From assembly GCA_937902805.1 (NCBI GenBank), contig CALEMB010000169.1:1-26925 (forward strand): DNA of 26,925 bases. The letters run 5' to 3'. Positions 6,365 through 13,783 of this stretch are shown here, piece by piece. The DNA is from an uncultured Bacteroidales bacterium (lineage in GTDB: Bacteria > Bacteroidota > Bacteroidia > Bacteroidales > F082). Both the position numbers and the translations under genes were made by a program. Under the pieces are notes generated by a model that searched no databases, was not told where the DNA came from, and saw only the letters and a program-made list of their open reading frames with translations. The stretch's first letter is position 1. Each line of letters begins with the position of its first letter.

Positions 6365-7706
6365 TAACAATCGAATACGTCACTGCAATGCGCATCTTCT
6401 TTTCTTCCATTGATTGCGGACCGTTGATGATGATACGTTGGGCGTTATAGCCAGCGCCGTTGATACCAAAACTTAGGCCGTGGTTTTCGCTCTTCCCTGT
6501 AATAATGCCCTGCATGTATTCGGAAATGCGGAAAATGACCGCTTGTTCTGTCGAGTTATAAGAGCCTCCGAAATAACTGGTGCCTTCGTAATAATCAGGC
6601 AAGAGATAAGTGGTACTATCAGCATTGAAGCCCAGCAGAATGAAGTTGGAAGGCAAGCGGAACAACGAATCTGTCAATATATCGGATGCAGGCAAAATCA
6701 GCTTGGCTTCGTTGATGACGATGTAGCTGCCGTCCAGCGTGTCGGCCCAATGCTCAATGTTGGGCATCAGAATGTGTGTCCTCACACCACCCATGGTCTG
6801 GAGATACACCGTTTGCTGACCCAATTCCGCATGGCCGTTGATTAGCTGTTCGACGAACTCGGGGCTACCTTGCGTATAATCATGGTTGATATGGTTGAAA
6901 TACACATCCGACGAGGTCACATAATAGTCGTAACGCATCGCTTTTTCTGGCGTGGCGGCATTGTGATAGTAGAGCTGCATCAACGTGTATGTGTTGTCTG
7001 TCAGAGTAATCGAGGTGATGGCACCCGGTTGGCTGACAGGGTCGCAAGTCACATAAAGGCCCTTAAAGGCGTTCTTGAAATAGTCGGGTTGGGTGTAAGT
7101 CGTCGAATCGAGGTTCATCAGATACTCACCCAAGGCAGTGCTAAGCGGGATACGGATAATGGCATGCTCAACAGTGTCGGTGCCGACAAGGTGCTTCGCA
7201 GTTTTGGGACGAGGCCTGAATTGATATCCATTGGCGTGGTCGATGGGGTTGAAATCGACAGTGGAATGGTTGTAATAAGAAGAACTGCCCGACAAGGTAT
7301 CCATCAGCTCGTACACATGCACGGTTTGCAGGACGTTAGTGTCGCCATAATAGTTGTTGATGCTCAGCTGCAGCACCAGCGAATCCAAAATGGGCGCTGT
7401 GCCGAAGCTCTGTCCAGCCAATGACAGGCGGAGCTGTGTGTAGAAGCCCGCCTCCGAGTTGCCAAAGACAGGGTCTTTCATACTGCCCAGCAGCGCATAG
7501 CTGACATTCTTCGTACTGACGGAATCAAAATAGGAATGGCACACGATTTCAACCGTGTCGGTATGGAAAACGCCGATGTAGTCGCTGTCGGAAATAAGGT
7601 TGTCACCGATGGTCTCAGGCGACTTCCTGCAAGCCGCAAAAGCCAACAGCAACATGCCAATCATTAACGCCAAGCAGTTTCGAGCGATTGAATGATATGT
7701 TTTCAT
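6357..7706 (-). CDS. DUF4270 family lipoprotein
   Basis: A 449-residue Bacteroidota-specific protein of the DUF4270 family, function unknown, probably anchored in the outer membrane. The signal sequence ends in a lipobox (LLAFAAC, lipid on the Cys near residue 26). Family features are the opening after the Cys (ETIGDNLISDSDYIGVFHTDTV), YALLGSMKDPVFGNSEAGFYTQLRL, and a beta-rich body with a C-terminal YNAQRIIINGP segment. The length fits. It lies 59 nt downstream of the starch synthase-like gene, an adjacency I recall as common in Bacteroidales, and 84 nt upstream of the cyclophilin gene. No separate promoter is evident, so it is probably part of the same transcript. Confidence 0.88.
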   Translation of the reverse strand: MKTYHSIARNCLALMIGMLLLAFAACRKSPETIGDNLISDSDYIGVFHTDTVEIVCHSYFDSVSTKNVSYALLGSMKDPVFGNSEAGFYTQLRLSLAGQSFGTAPILDSLVLQLSINNYYGDTNVLQTVHVYELMDTLSGSSSYYNHSTVDFNPIDHANGYQFRPRPKTAKHLVGTDTVEHAIIRIPLSTALGEYLMNLDSTTYTQPDYFKNAFKGLYVTCDPVSQPGAITSITLTDNTYTLMQLYYHNAATPEKAMRYDYYVTSSDVYFNHINHDYTQGSPEFVEQLINGHAELGQQTVYLQTMGGVRTHILMPNIEHWADTLDGSYIVINEAKLILPASDILTDSLFRLPSNFILLGFNADSTTYLLPDYYEGTSYFGGSYNSTEQAVIFRISEYMQGIITGKSENHGLSFGINGAGYNAQRIIINGPQSMEEKKMRIAVTYSIVSE

Positions 7707-7765
7707 TATGTTCGGAAATTATCGTTTGATGTTATTCGTGGTGAGATAACCCAAAAACGCCGTTT

Positions 7766-8590
7766 TTATTGTTTTTCAAGGATGGTATCGTAGAAATCGT
7801 TGCAGGCTTGGGCGTAATGCACCTGTTCCTTGTACGTCAACACCGGCTTCTTCACTGTCTTCAGATACTCCTCAATCTCGGGATTAAGGCGTTCGGTGCT
7901 GACCACAATGCCGTCGGAATAGTCGATGGCGGCTTTGGTCAGGTTGACGTAGTTGGCTTCCTTGAAATACTTGAGGTCCTTGGCCGTCATGCCCGGCAGC
8001 TTCATCTTCTTGTCGAAGCCTGCCCTGAAGTCTTCGGTAAATTCGTCGTCGTAAATCGAATAGATGATCTTTGACTCGTTGAAGAGCGGGTTATCGCGAA
8101 CGTTCATGGCGCGTTTGATATAGACGGGCATCAGGGCCGAAATCCATCCATGGCAGTGGATGATATCGGGCGACCAGTTGAGTTTCTTCACCGTCTCGAT
8201 GACGCCACGGGTGAAGAAGACGCAACGGCTGTCGTTGTCCTCACTAAAGACACCGTTTTCGTCATACATCAAATATTTTTTCTTGGTGAAAAAGTCGTCG
8301 TTGTCGATGAAATAAATCTGCATCCTTGCCTTTTGGATGGAGGCCACCTTGATAATCAAAGGATGGTCGGTATCGTTGATGATGAGGTTCATGCCCGAAA
8401 GGCGAATCACCTCATGGAGTTGGTTGCGACGCTCATTGATGACACCATAGCGGGGCATGAATATCCTGATTTCCTTTCCACTTTCTTGCGTGGCCTGAGG
8501 CAGGTAACGCCCAACGAGACTCATAGGTGTTTCTGGCAGATAAGGGGCGATTTCCTGATGGACGAATAGTACTCTTGTCTTGCTAGTCAT
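7766..8590 (-). CDS. Glycogen/starch synthase, catalytic-domain-only form
   Basis: A 274-residue protein matching the N-terminal half of GT5 glycogen/starch synthases, which add glucose from ADP-glucose to alpha-1,4-glucan. Family features are RVLFVHQEIAPYLPETPMSL, FMPRYGVINERRNQLHEVIR, a DNDDFFTKKKYL segment, and DIIHCHGWISALMPVYIK with the conserved HCHGW. The usual KTGGL-type nucleotide motif near the N-terminus is replaced by PETPMSLVG. The C-terminal GT1-like half that normally completes the GT-B fold is absent, and the frame ends cleanly with a TAA, so this is not an obvious truncation. Such one-domain forms occur in Bacteroidota. Whether it synthesises glycogen is uncertain. It heads the minus-strand unit that runs to pheS. 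Confidence 0.85.
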   Translation of the reverse strand: MTSKTRVLFVHQEIAPYLPETPMSLVGRYLPQATQESGKEIRIFMPRYGVINERRNQLHEVIRLSGMNLIINDTDHPLIIKVASIQKARMQIYFIDNDDFFTKKKYLMYDENGVFSEDNDSRCVFFTRGVIETVKKLNWSPDIIHCHGWISALMPVYIKRAMNVRDNPLFNESKIIYSIYDDEFTEDFRAGFDKKMKLPGMTAKDLKYFKEANYVNLTKAAIDYSDGIVVSTERLNPEIEEYLKTVKKPVLTYKEQVHYAQACNDFYDTILEKQ

Positions 8591-8614
8591 GGGTATAGTG
8601 TTGCTTAGAAACTA

Positions 8615-8647
8615 CAAAATTACGCATTTTTTTTGGAATAACGCAAA
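8615..8647 (-). promoter_or_regulatory. Promoter of the starch synthase-like gene
   Basis: On the minus strand, TTTG (8647-8644) is followed after 21 nt by TAATTTTG (8622-8615), matching TAnnTTTG. It lies 25 nt before the start codon and probably drives the whole unit down to pheS. Confidence 0.5.
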
Positions 8648-8663
8648 TAAAAATAAAAAACCC

Positions 8664-8671
8664 TACCTTTG
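8664..8671 (+). promoter_or_regulatory. -7 promoter element of meaB (TACCTTTG)
   Basis: An exact TAnnTTTG match 33 nt before the meaB ATG, in the divergent intergenic region. The nearest TTG upstream is 28 nt away, so the -33 element is not clear. Confidence 0.5.
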
Positions 8672-8704
8672 CCAAATCAAATCGAAGATTAACCGCAGCC
8701 CGCC

Positions 8705-9820
8705 ATGGAATACGAACACTTTGAAAATCAGGAACATGAATGGGAGTCAAACCTCAAAGTCACCGAAGGTGTCGACGGACCCATCCAAGTCAACCCGAAC
8801 GCTTTGGAGCGCATGAAACGCAACCAGCAGCAGCTCATGCCGCTGGAATGGTATGTAGACGGCATCCTCAAAAGCGACCGTGTGGCGCTGAGTAAGGCCA
8901 TCACTTTGGTGGAAAGCGCCCTGCCCAAGCACCAAGAGTTGGCGCAACAAATCATCGCGGCTTGTCTGCCTCATGCGGGCAAAGCTTTGCGTTTGGGCAT
9001 TACAGGTGTGCCAGGTGCGGGCAAGAGCACTTTCATCGAGGCCTTGGGCGTGCATCTCTGCGACAAAGGTCAGAAACTGGCGGTGTTGGCTATCGACCCT
9101 TCGAGCCAACGTTCCAAGGGCAGTATCTTGGGCGATAAGACGCGCATGGAGACCCTTTCGGTGCATCCCAACGCCTACATCCGTCCTTCGGCCTCGGCAG
9201 GCACTCTGGGTGGCGTGGCAAGAAAAACGAGAGAGACCATCATCCTCTGCGAGGCAGCGGGCTACGATACCATTTTCGTGGAGACGGTAGGCGTGGGCCA
9301 ATCAGAAGTGGCTGTGCATTCCATGGTGGATTTCTTCCTATTAATCTTGATTAGCGGTGCTGGTGATGAGCTGCAAGGCATCAAGCGCGGCATCATGGAG
9401 ATGGCCGACGGCATCGCGGTGAACAAGGCCGATGGTGACAATGTGATGCGTGCCAACCGAGCTGCCGCTGAATGCCGCAATGCCCTGCACCTTTTCCCCT
9501 TACCCGAGTCGGGACAGGAGACCAAGGTGCTGACCTGCTCCGCTCTGACAGGCTTCCAAATCGATGAGGTGTGGCAGATGGTTGCTGACCACGTTCAAGC
9601 CATTCGCGACAACGGCTACCTTTATAAAAAACGCGCCCAACAAGACGTGCAGATGATGTACGACTCGATGGACAGTGCCCTGAAAAACGATTTCTACCAA
9701 AACCAACTCGTTTCCGACCTTCTCCCCTTGGTCGAAAGCGACGTGCGCGGACAAAGGATGAGCGCCTACATTGGAGCGCAGAAATTGCTGGATACTTATT
9801 TTAATATACTGAAGAAATAG
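8705..9820 (+). CDS. meaB: Methylmalonyl-CoA mutase-associated GTPase MeaB
   Basis: A 371-residue G3E-type GTPase (ArgK/MeaB family) that acts as a chaperone for adenosylcobalamin-dependent methylmalonyl-CoA mutase, gating cofactor loading and protecting the enzyme. Walker A is GVPGAGKST (residues 101-109). Further features are LAVLAIDPSSQRSKGSILGDKTRM, PSASAGTLGGVARKT, FVETVGVGQSEVAVHSMVDFF and the GTP-specificity motif NKADGDN. It begins at an ATG just below a -7 element. The N-terminal 45 residues are acidic and variable, as expected. The mutase genes are not in the window, so this copy is presumably encoded apart from them. Propionate/succinate metabolism is a common use of this pathway in Bacteroidales. 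Confidence 0.95.
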   Translation: MEYEHFENQEHEWESNLKVTEGVDGPIQVNPNALERMKRNQQQLMPLEWYVDGILKSDRVALSKAITLVESALPKHQELAQQIIAACLPHAGKALRLGITGVPGAGKSTFIEALGVHLCDKGQKLAVLAIDPSSQRSKGSILGDKTRMETLSVHPNAYIRPSASAGTLGGVARKTRETIILCEAAGYDTIFVETVGVGQSEVAVHSMVDFFLLILISGAGDELQGIKRGIMEMADGIAVNKADGDNVMRANRAAAECRNALHLFPLPESGQETKVLTCSALTGFQIDEVWQMVADHVQAIRDNGYLYKKRAQQDVQMMYDSMDSALKNDFYQNQLVSDLLPLVESDVRGQRMSAYIGAQKLLDTYFNILKK

Positions 9821-9973
9821 GCTCATAGCGGGCACTATCATAAAGCCTTGAAAGCAAGCCTATTGTATTCTATTGGTTTTACTCCCCTTTTGCTCTCCTA
9901 TTGATCACCTTTTGCATAACTCTGACGTAACTTTATAATAACAAGCACGTGTCAATGTAATTTGCTGATTTTG

Positions 9974-9996
9974 GTTGACTCTGTGTCAACTTTTTT
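9974..9996 (+). terminator. Possible terminator downstream of meaB
   Basis: GTTGAC (9974-9979) pairs with GTCAAC (9985-9990) across a 5-nt loop and is followed by six T residues. It lies about 155 nt after the meaB stop and overlaps the 3' end of the convergent small gene. The stem is short. Confidence 0.45.
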
Positions 9997-10210
9997 CCGC
10001 GTAAGACACTTCATCCCCATTAAGGGAATACAACTCATGTAAGTTCCGGAAAACCTCCTCCCGGACGTGCTCTTCGGCTTCAGTGAAAGGGCCTTCGCCC
10101 ATCTTATCAAGCACGCGCTGGTAGGCTGTTATCAGTTTCGGGCCTTCCTCGCCGTTGGCTTCCATCTCCTTGGCGTCGTTGAAGGCCATCATCCATTCTT
10201 TTAGTGCCAT
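9986..10210 (-). CDS. Small acidic hypothetical protein (74 aa)
   Basis: A 74-residue protein I do not recognise. It is acidic and apparently helical, beginning MALKEWMMAFNDAKEMEANG and containing AYQRVLDKMGEGPFTEAEE and EEVFRNLHELYSLNGDEV. It has no signal peptide, cysteines or membrane helix, so it is likely cytoplasmic. An in-frame start at 10240 would add ten residues but sits on the -7 element (10238-10245), so the ATG at 10210 is preferred. It is transcribed away from glmS, and its stop overlaps the hairpin assigned to meaB termination. The codon pattern and good promoter support a real gene; there is no clue to function. Confidence 0.65.
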   Translation of the reverse strand: MALKEWMMAFNDAKEMEANGEEGPKLITAYQRVLDKMGEGPFTEAEEHVREEVFRNLHELYSLNGDEVSYAEKS

Positions 10211-10237
10211 TTTGGTCGATTTAATGATTATTTGCCG

Positions 10238-10245
10238 CAAAAGTA
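10238..10245 (-). promoter_or_regulatory. -7 promoter element of the small acidic gene (TACTTTTG)
   Basis: On the minus strand this is an exact TAnnTTTG match 27 nt before the ATG at 10210. No clear TTG lies at the -33 distance. It makes the upstream start at 10240 unlikely. Confidence 0.45.
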
Positions 10246-10254
10246 AGAAAAATA

Positions 10255-10284
10255 TTGGGTTGATAGAATTAATTGCTATCTTTG
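10255..10284 (+). promoter_or_regulatory. Promoter of glmS
   Basis: TTG (10255-10257), 19 nt, then TATCTTTG (10277-10284), a good Bacteroidales consensus. Transcription would begin near 10291, giving a leader of about 20 nt before the ATG at 10310; there is no room for a glmS ribozyme. Confidence 0.65.
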
Positions 10285-10309
10285 CAAGTTTGAATAAACC
10301 TATAAAAAC

Positions 10310-12154
10310 ATGTGTGGAATAGTAGCTTACATTGGCCCACAGGATGCCTACCCTATCCTCATTGAAGGGTTGAAACGCCTGGAATATCGCGGTTACGACA
10401 GCGCTGGCGTAGCCTTATTGAATGAAAAAGACGAACTGAATATCTATAAGTCTAAGGGAAAAGTCTCTGACTTAGAGGCTTTTGCTTCGACGAAAGATAT
10501 CAGCGGACATATCGGAATCGCCCACACCCGTTGGGCAACCCACGGCGAGCCGAACACGGTGAATGCCCACCCACACCGCTCACAATCGGGCAACATCGCC
10601 CTGATCCACAACGGCATCATCGAGAACTACATGAGCTTGCGCAAAGAGCTTGAAAAACGTGGCTTCACCTTCCAGTCGTCAACCGACACTGAGGTGCTGA
10701 CCAACCTTATCGAAGATGTGCAGCAAAGCGAACATGTCGACCTGTTTGAGGCTGTCCGTATCGCCTTGAACCACGTGGTGGGTGCCTACGCCATCGTCAT
10801 CTTGGAAAAGGGCCATCCCGACCAACTCATCGCCGCCCGTAAAGGCAGCCCAATGGTCATCGGTATTGGTGATGGCGAGTATTTCATCGCCTCCGACGCC
10901 ACGCCTATCGTAGGCCGCACCCAAAAGGTAGTCTACCTTGAGGACGAACAAGTGGTGCGCATCAAGTTGGGTGAGGAAATGCACATCAAGACCATTCACG
11001 ATGTGGAAGCTATTCCTTACGTCCAAGAGCTGAAGATGAACCTCGATAGCATCGAGAAGGCTGGCTTCGACCACTTCATGATGAAGGAAATCTACGAGCA
11101 GCCCACTATCGTGCGCGACACCATGCGCGGTCGTCTGCACCCCGAAGCCAACACCGTGCGTCTGGGCGGCATCGTCAATTATGAGAAACAACTGCTCTAT
11201 GCCGACAATATCGTCTTTGTGGCTTGCGGTACCTCATGGCACGCCTGCTTGGTGGGCAGCTATCTCATCGAAAACCTGGCCAAGATTCCCGTCAAGGTGG
11301 AATATGCCTCCGAGTTCCGTTACCGCAACCCTGTCATCACACCTCATGATGTGGTGATTGCCGTGTCGCAGTCGGGTGAAACTGCCGACACCTTGGCCGC
11401 TATCCAATTGGCGAAAGAAAAAGGTGCCGTCGTGTTGGGCATCTGCAACGTTATTGGCTCGTCCATTTCACGCGCCACTGACGCAGGCATCTACACCCAT
11501 GCCGGTCCGGAAATCGGTGTGGCCTCCACCAAAGCCTTTACCTCGCAAGTCACAGTGATGGTGATGCTGGCCTTGCGCCTCGCAGAGTTGAAAGGCTCAA
11601 TGAAGGATGAGGAACGCGCTGCCTTTATCCAAGAGCTTAACAGCATCCCGGAAAAGATGCAGTGGACCCTCGACCACAGCGGTCACGTGAAGGACATTGC
11701 GGCAAAATATAAGGATGTGCGCAATATGCTATACCTTGGCCGTTTGCAGAACTATCCCGTCGCTCTGGAAGGTGCCTTGAAACTGAAGGAAATCTCCTAC
11801 ATCCATGCTGAAGGCTATCCCGCTGCCGAGATGAAACATGGTCCCATTGCCTTGATTGACAAGGATATGCCTGTCGTGTTCATCGCCACCAACCACAGCA
11901 CATACGAGAAAGTGATCAGCAACATCCAAGAGGTGAAGGCGCGCAACGGCAAAATCATCGCCATCATCAGTGAAAAGGATGTCATCGCCCGCCGCATGGC
12001 CGACTATGTGATTGAAATCCCTGAGACGGAGTGCCTGTATTCGCCATTGTTGGCCACCATTCCTTTGCAGATTTTGGCCTATCACATCGCCGTGATGCGC
12101 GGCTGCAACGTCGACCAACCCCGTAACCTTGCCAAATCTGTGACGGTTGAATAA
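10310..12154 (+). CDS. glmS: Glutamine--fructose-6-phosphate aminotransferase (isomerizing)
   Basis: A 614-residue cytoplasmic enzyme making glucosamine-6-phosphate from fructose-6-phosphate and glutamine, the first step of UDP-GlcNAc, peptidoglycan and lipid A synthesis. The N-terminal glutaminase begins MCGIVAYIG, with Cys2 as the nucleophile after Met removal; YRGYDSAG and HTRWATHGEPN follow. Two SIS sugar isomerase domains come next, marked by ACGTSWHACLVGSYLIE with SQSGETADTLAAI, and by LEGALKLKEISYIHAEG with EMKHGPIALID. The C-terminal NLAKSVTVE carries the catalytic Lys (609). Full length with all key residues. It is followed after 43 nt by glnA, which supplies its glutamine. Confidence 0.98.
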   Translation: MCGIVAYIGPQDAYPILIEGLKRLEYRGYDSAGVALLNEKDELNIYKSKGKVSDLEAFASTKDISGHIGIAHTRWATHGEPNTVNAHPHRSQSGNIALIHNGIIENYMSLRKELEKRGFTFQSSTDTEVLTNLIEDVQQSEHVDLFEAVRIALNHVVGAYAIVILEKGHPDQLIAARKGSPMVIGIGDGEYFIASDATPIVGRTQKVVYLEDEQVVRIKLGEEMHIKTIHDVEAIPYVQELKMNLDSIEKAGFDHFMMKEIYEQPTIVRDTMRGRLHPEANTVRLGGIVNYEKQLLYADNIVFVACGTSWHACLVGSYLIENLAKIPVKVEYASEFRYRNPVITPHDVVIAVSQSGETADTLAAIQLAKEKGAVVLGICNVIGSSISRATDAGIYTHAGPEIGVASTKAFTSQVTVMVMLALRLAELKGSMKDEERAAFIQELNSIPEKMQWTLDHSGHVKDIAAKYKDVRNMLYLGRLQNYPVALEGALKLKEISYIHAEGYPAAEMKHGPIALIDKDMPVVFIATNHSTYEKVISNIQEVKARNGKIIAIISEKDVIARRMADYVIEIPETECLYSPLLATIPLQILAYHIAVMRGCNVDQPRNLAKSVTVE

Positions 12155-12156
12155 TT

Positions 12157-12176
12157 AAATCTTGAAATCTGAAATC
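12157..12176 (+). repeat. AAATCTTGAAATC-type motif before glnA
   Basis: The run AAATCTTGAAATCTGAAATC sits 21 nt before the glnA start codon. It matches, in the same orientation to the gene, the triplicated motif before the cyclophilin gene (6290-6315). Confidence 0.5.
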
Positions 12177-12197
12177 CCAAATTAATAACAAATCGTA

Positions 12198-13709
12198 ATG
12201 GACCAAAGAATTGTCATGAACCCCAATCGTCTGGTGCAGTACCTACAAAAGCCTGCATCGGAATTCACTCGCGCCGACATCATTCGTTATTGCGAGGAAA
12301 ACCAAATCGAATTCGTCAACTTCCACTATTGTGGCTGGGACGGTAAGCTAAAGACCCTCAACTTCGTAATCCACAGCTTGGAGCACCTTGAGAACATCCT
12401 CACCGCTGGTGAGCGCGTGGATGGCTCCAGCCTCTTCCCCTTCATCGAGGCAGGCAAGAGCGACCTCTACGTGGTGCCGAAATACAAGACAGCCTTCCGC
12501 AACCCCTTCACCGAGACCCCGACCCTCGACATCCTCTGCTCGTTCTACAACCGCGATGGCGAGCCTTTCGAGAGCTCACCTGAATATATCCTGCACAAGG
12601 CTCACGAAGTGTTCAAGAAGACCACAGGCTTGCAGATGGAGACCATGGGCGAACTGGAATACTACATCATCGCCGACGACGAAGAAATCTACGAAGTGCC
12701 CGACCAAAAGGGTTATCACGAGAGCGCCCCGTTCAACAAGTTCACCGAGTACCGCGTCGAAGCCATGCGCCTCATCGCACAGGCTGGTGGCTTGATTAAG
12801 TACGGTCACTCCGAAGTGGGTAACTTCACCGAAGAAGGCAAGATTTTCGAGCAGAACGAAATCGAGTTCCTACCCACCAACATCGAGGATGCCGCCGACC
12901 AACTCGTGGTCGCCAAGTGGATCATGCGTCAGCTGGCCTACGAATATGGCGTCACACTGACCTTCGCCCCAAAGATTACTGTGGGCAAAGCTGGTTCGGG
13001 TATGCACGTACACTGCAAGTTCACCAAGGACGGCAAGAGCGTCATGGTCAACAAGGGCGAACTCAGCGACTATGGCAAGAAGGCCATCGCCGGCTATATG
13101 GACGCTGGCACCTCGCTGCCTGCCTTCGGCAATCCCAACCCGCTGTCGTTCCTACGCTTAGTGCCCCATCAAGAGGCCCCGACTTCGCTGTGCTGGTCCT
13201 ACTCGAACCGCAGCGCCTTGGTGCGCGTGCCGCTCGGCTGGATCAACAACGGCAAGGACATGTCAGCCAACGCCAACCCGCTTGAGAAGAAGTCGAACAA
13301 GGACTTCAGCGACAAGCAAACCTTCGAATGGCGTGCCTCCGACGGCTGTGCCGACATGTACCTGCTGATGGCTGCCCTCTGCGCCGCCGCCCGTCACGGC
13401 TTCGAGATGCCCAACGCCCTCGAAGTGGCTGAAAAGACCTACGTCGGCCTCGGTGTCAACATCCACGACGACAAGAACAAGAAATTGCAGGAGAGCCTTG
13501 AACAGCTGCCCGACAGCTGCGTCGCCGCCGCCAAGGAACTCGACAAAGACCGCGAGATCTACACCGCCAAGGGTGTGTTCTCCGATGCCATCGTCGACTA
13601 CATGATTAAATACCTCACCAATTTCAATGATGTCAACCTCCGTAAGGAACTCGGCAACGACAACGAAAAAATCATGAAACTGGTGAAGGAAAATATTCAC
13701 GTAGGGTAA
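12198..13709 (+). CDS. glnA: Glutamine synthetase
   Basis: A 503-residue glutamine synthetase, the ATP-dependent enzyme that joins ammonia to glutamate and is central to nitrogen assimilation. The N-terminal beta-grasp domain (about residues 15-110) contains FVNFHYCGWDGKLKTLNFVI and ERVDGSSLFPF. Catalytic-domain motifs are MGELEYYIIADDEE, NEIEFLPTNIEDAADQ, GSGMHVHCKF (ammonia/glutamate site) and NPNPLSFLRLVPHQEAPTSL with SNRSALVRVPLGW. FEWRASDGCADMYLLMAAL replaces the usual EFRLPD-type segment. I do not see the classic adenylylation-site motif, so control by adenylylation is doubtful; this is inference. Codons are strongly biased to C-ending forms, suggesting high expression. It is probably read with glmS and closed by the hairpin at 13722. 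Confidence 0.96.
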   Translation: MDQRIVMNPNRLVQYLQKPASEFTRADIIRYCEENQIEFVNFHYCGWDGKLKTLNFVIHSLEHLENILTAGERVDGSSLFPFIEAGKSDLYVVPKYKTAFRNPFTETPTLDILCSFYNRDGEPFESSPEYILHKAHEVFKKTTGLQMETMGELEYYIIADDEEIYEVPDQKGYHESAPFNKFTEYRVEAMRLIAQAGGLIKYGHSEVGNFTEEGKIFEQNEIEFLPTNIEDAADQLVVAKWIMRQLAYEYGVTLTFAPKITVGKAGSGMHVHCKFTKDGKSVMVNKGELSDYGKKAIAGYMDAGTSLPAFGNPNPLSFLRLVPHQEAPTSLCWSYSNRSALVRVPLGWINNGKDMSANANPLEKKSNKDFSDKQTFEWRASDGCADMYLLMAALCAAARHGFEMPNALEVAEKTYVGLGVNIHDDKNKKLQESLEQLPDSCVAAAKELDKDREIYTAKGVFSDAIVDYMIKYLTNFNDVNLRKELGNDNEKIMKLVKENIHVG

Positions 13710-13721
13710 GAAAAACAACAT

Positions 13722-13761
13722 TGTAGAGACGCGCCATGGCACGTCTCTACATTTATTTTTT
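13722..13761 (+). terminator. Terminator of glnA formed by a TGTAGAGACG-type palindrome
   Basis: TGTAGAGACG (13722-13731) pairs with CGTCTCTACA (13742-13751). After one mismatch the centre is the perfect palindrome GCCATGGC. A T-rich tract with six consecutive T residues (13756-13761) follows. It begins 13 nt after the glnA stop. It shares its outer arms with the pheS terminator at 4482-4508, so it belongs to a dispersed palindrome family. Confidence 0.8.
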
Positions 13762-13783
13762 ATCTATTAATCCGAATTTAGCA

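Noticed and set aside
7753..7767. AAAAAC-GCC-GTTTTT hairpin as a terminator of the starch synthase-like gene
   Set aside because: The stem is mostly A-T and overlaps the stop codon; too weak to list.
10285..10309. A glmS ribozyme upstream of glmS
   Set aside because: The leader predicted from the promoter is only about 20 nt, too short for the ribozyme.
13736..13783. Upstream start for the BACON lipoprotein
   Set aside because: The ATG at 13736 is within the terminator palindrome, and the signal peptide begins at 13784.
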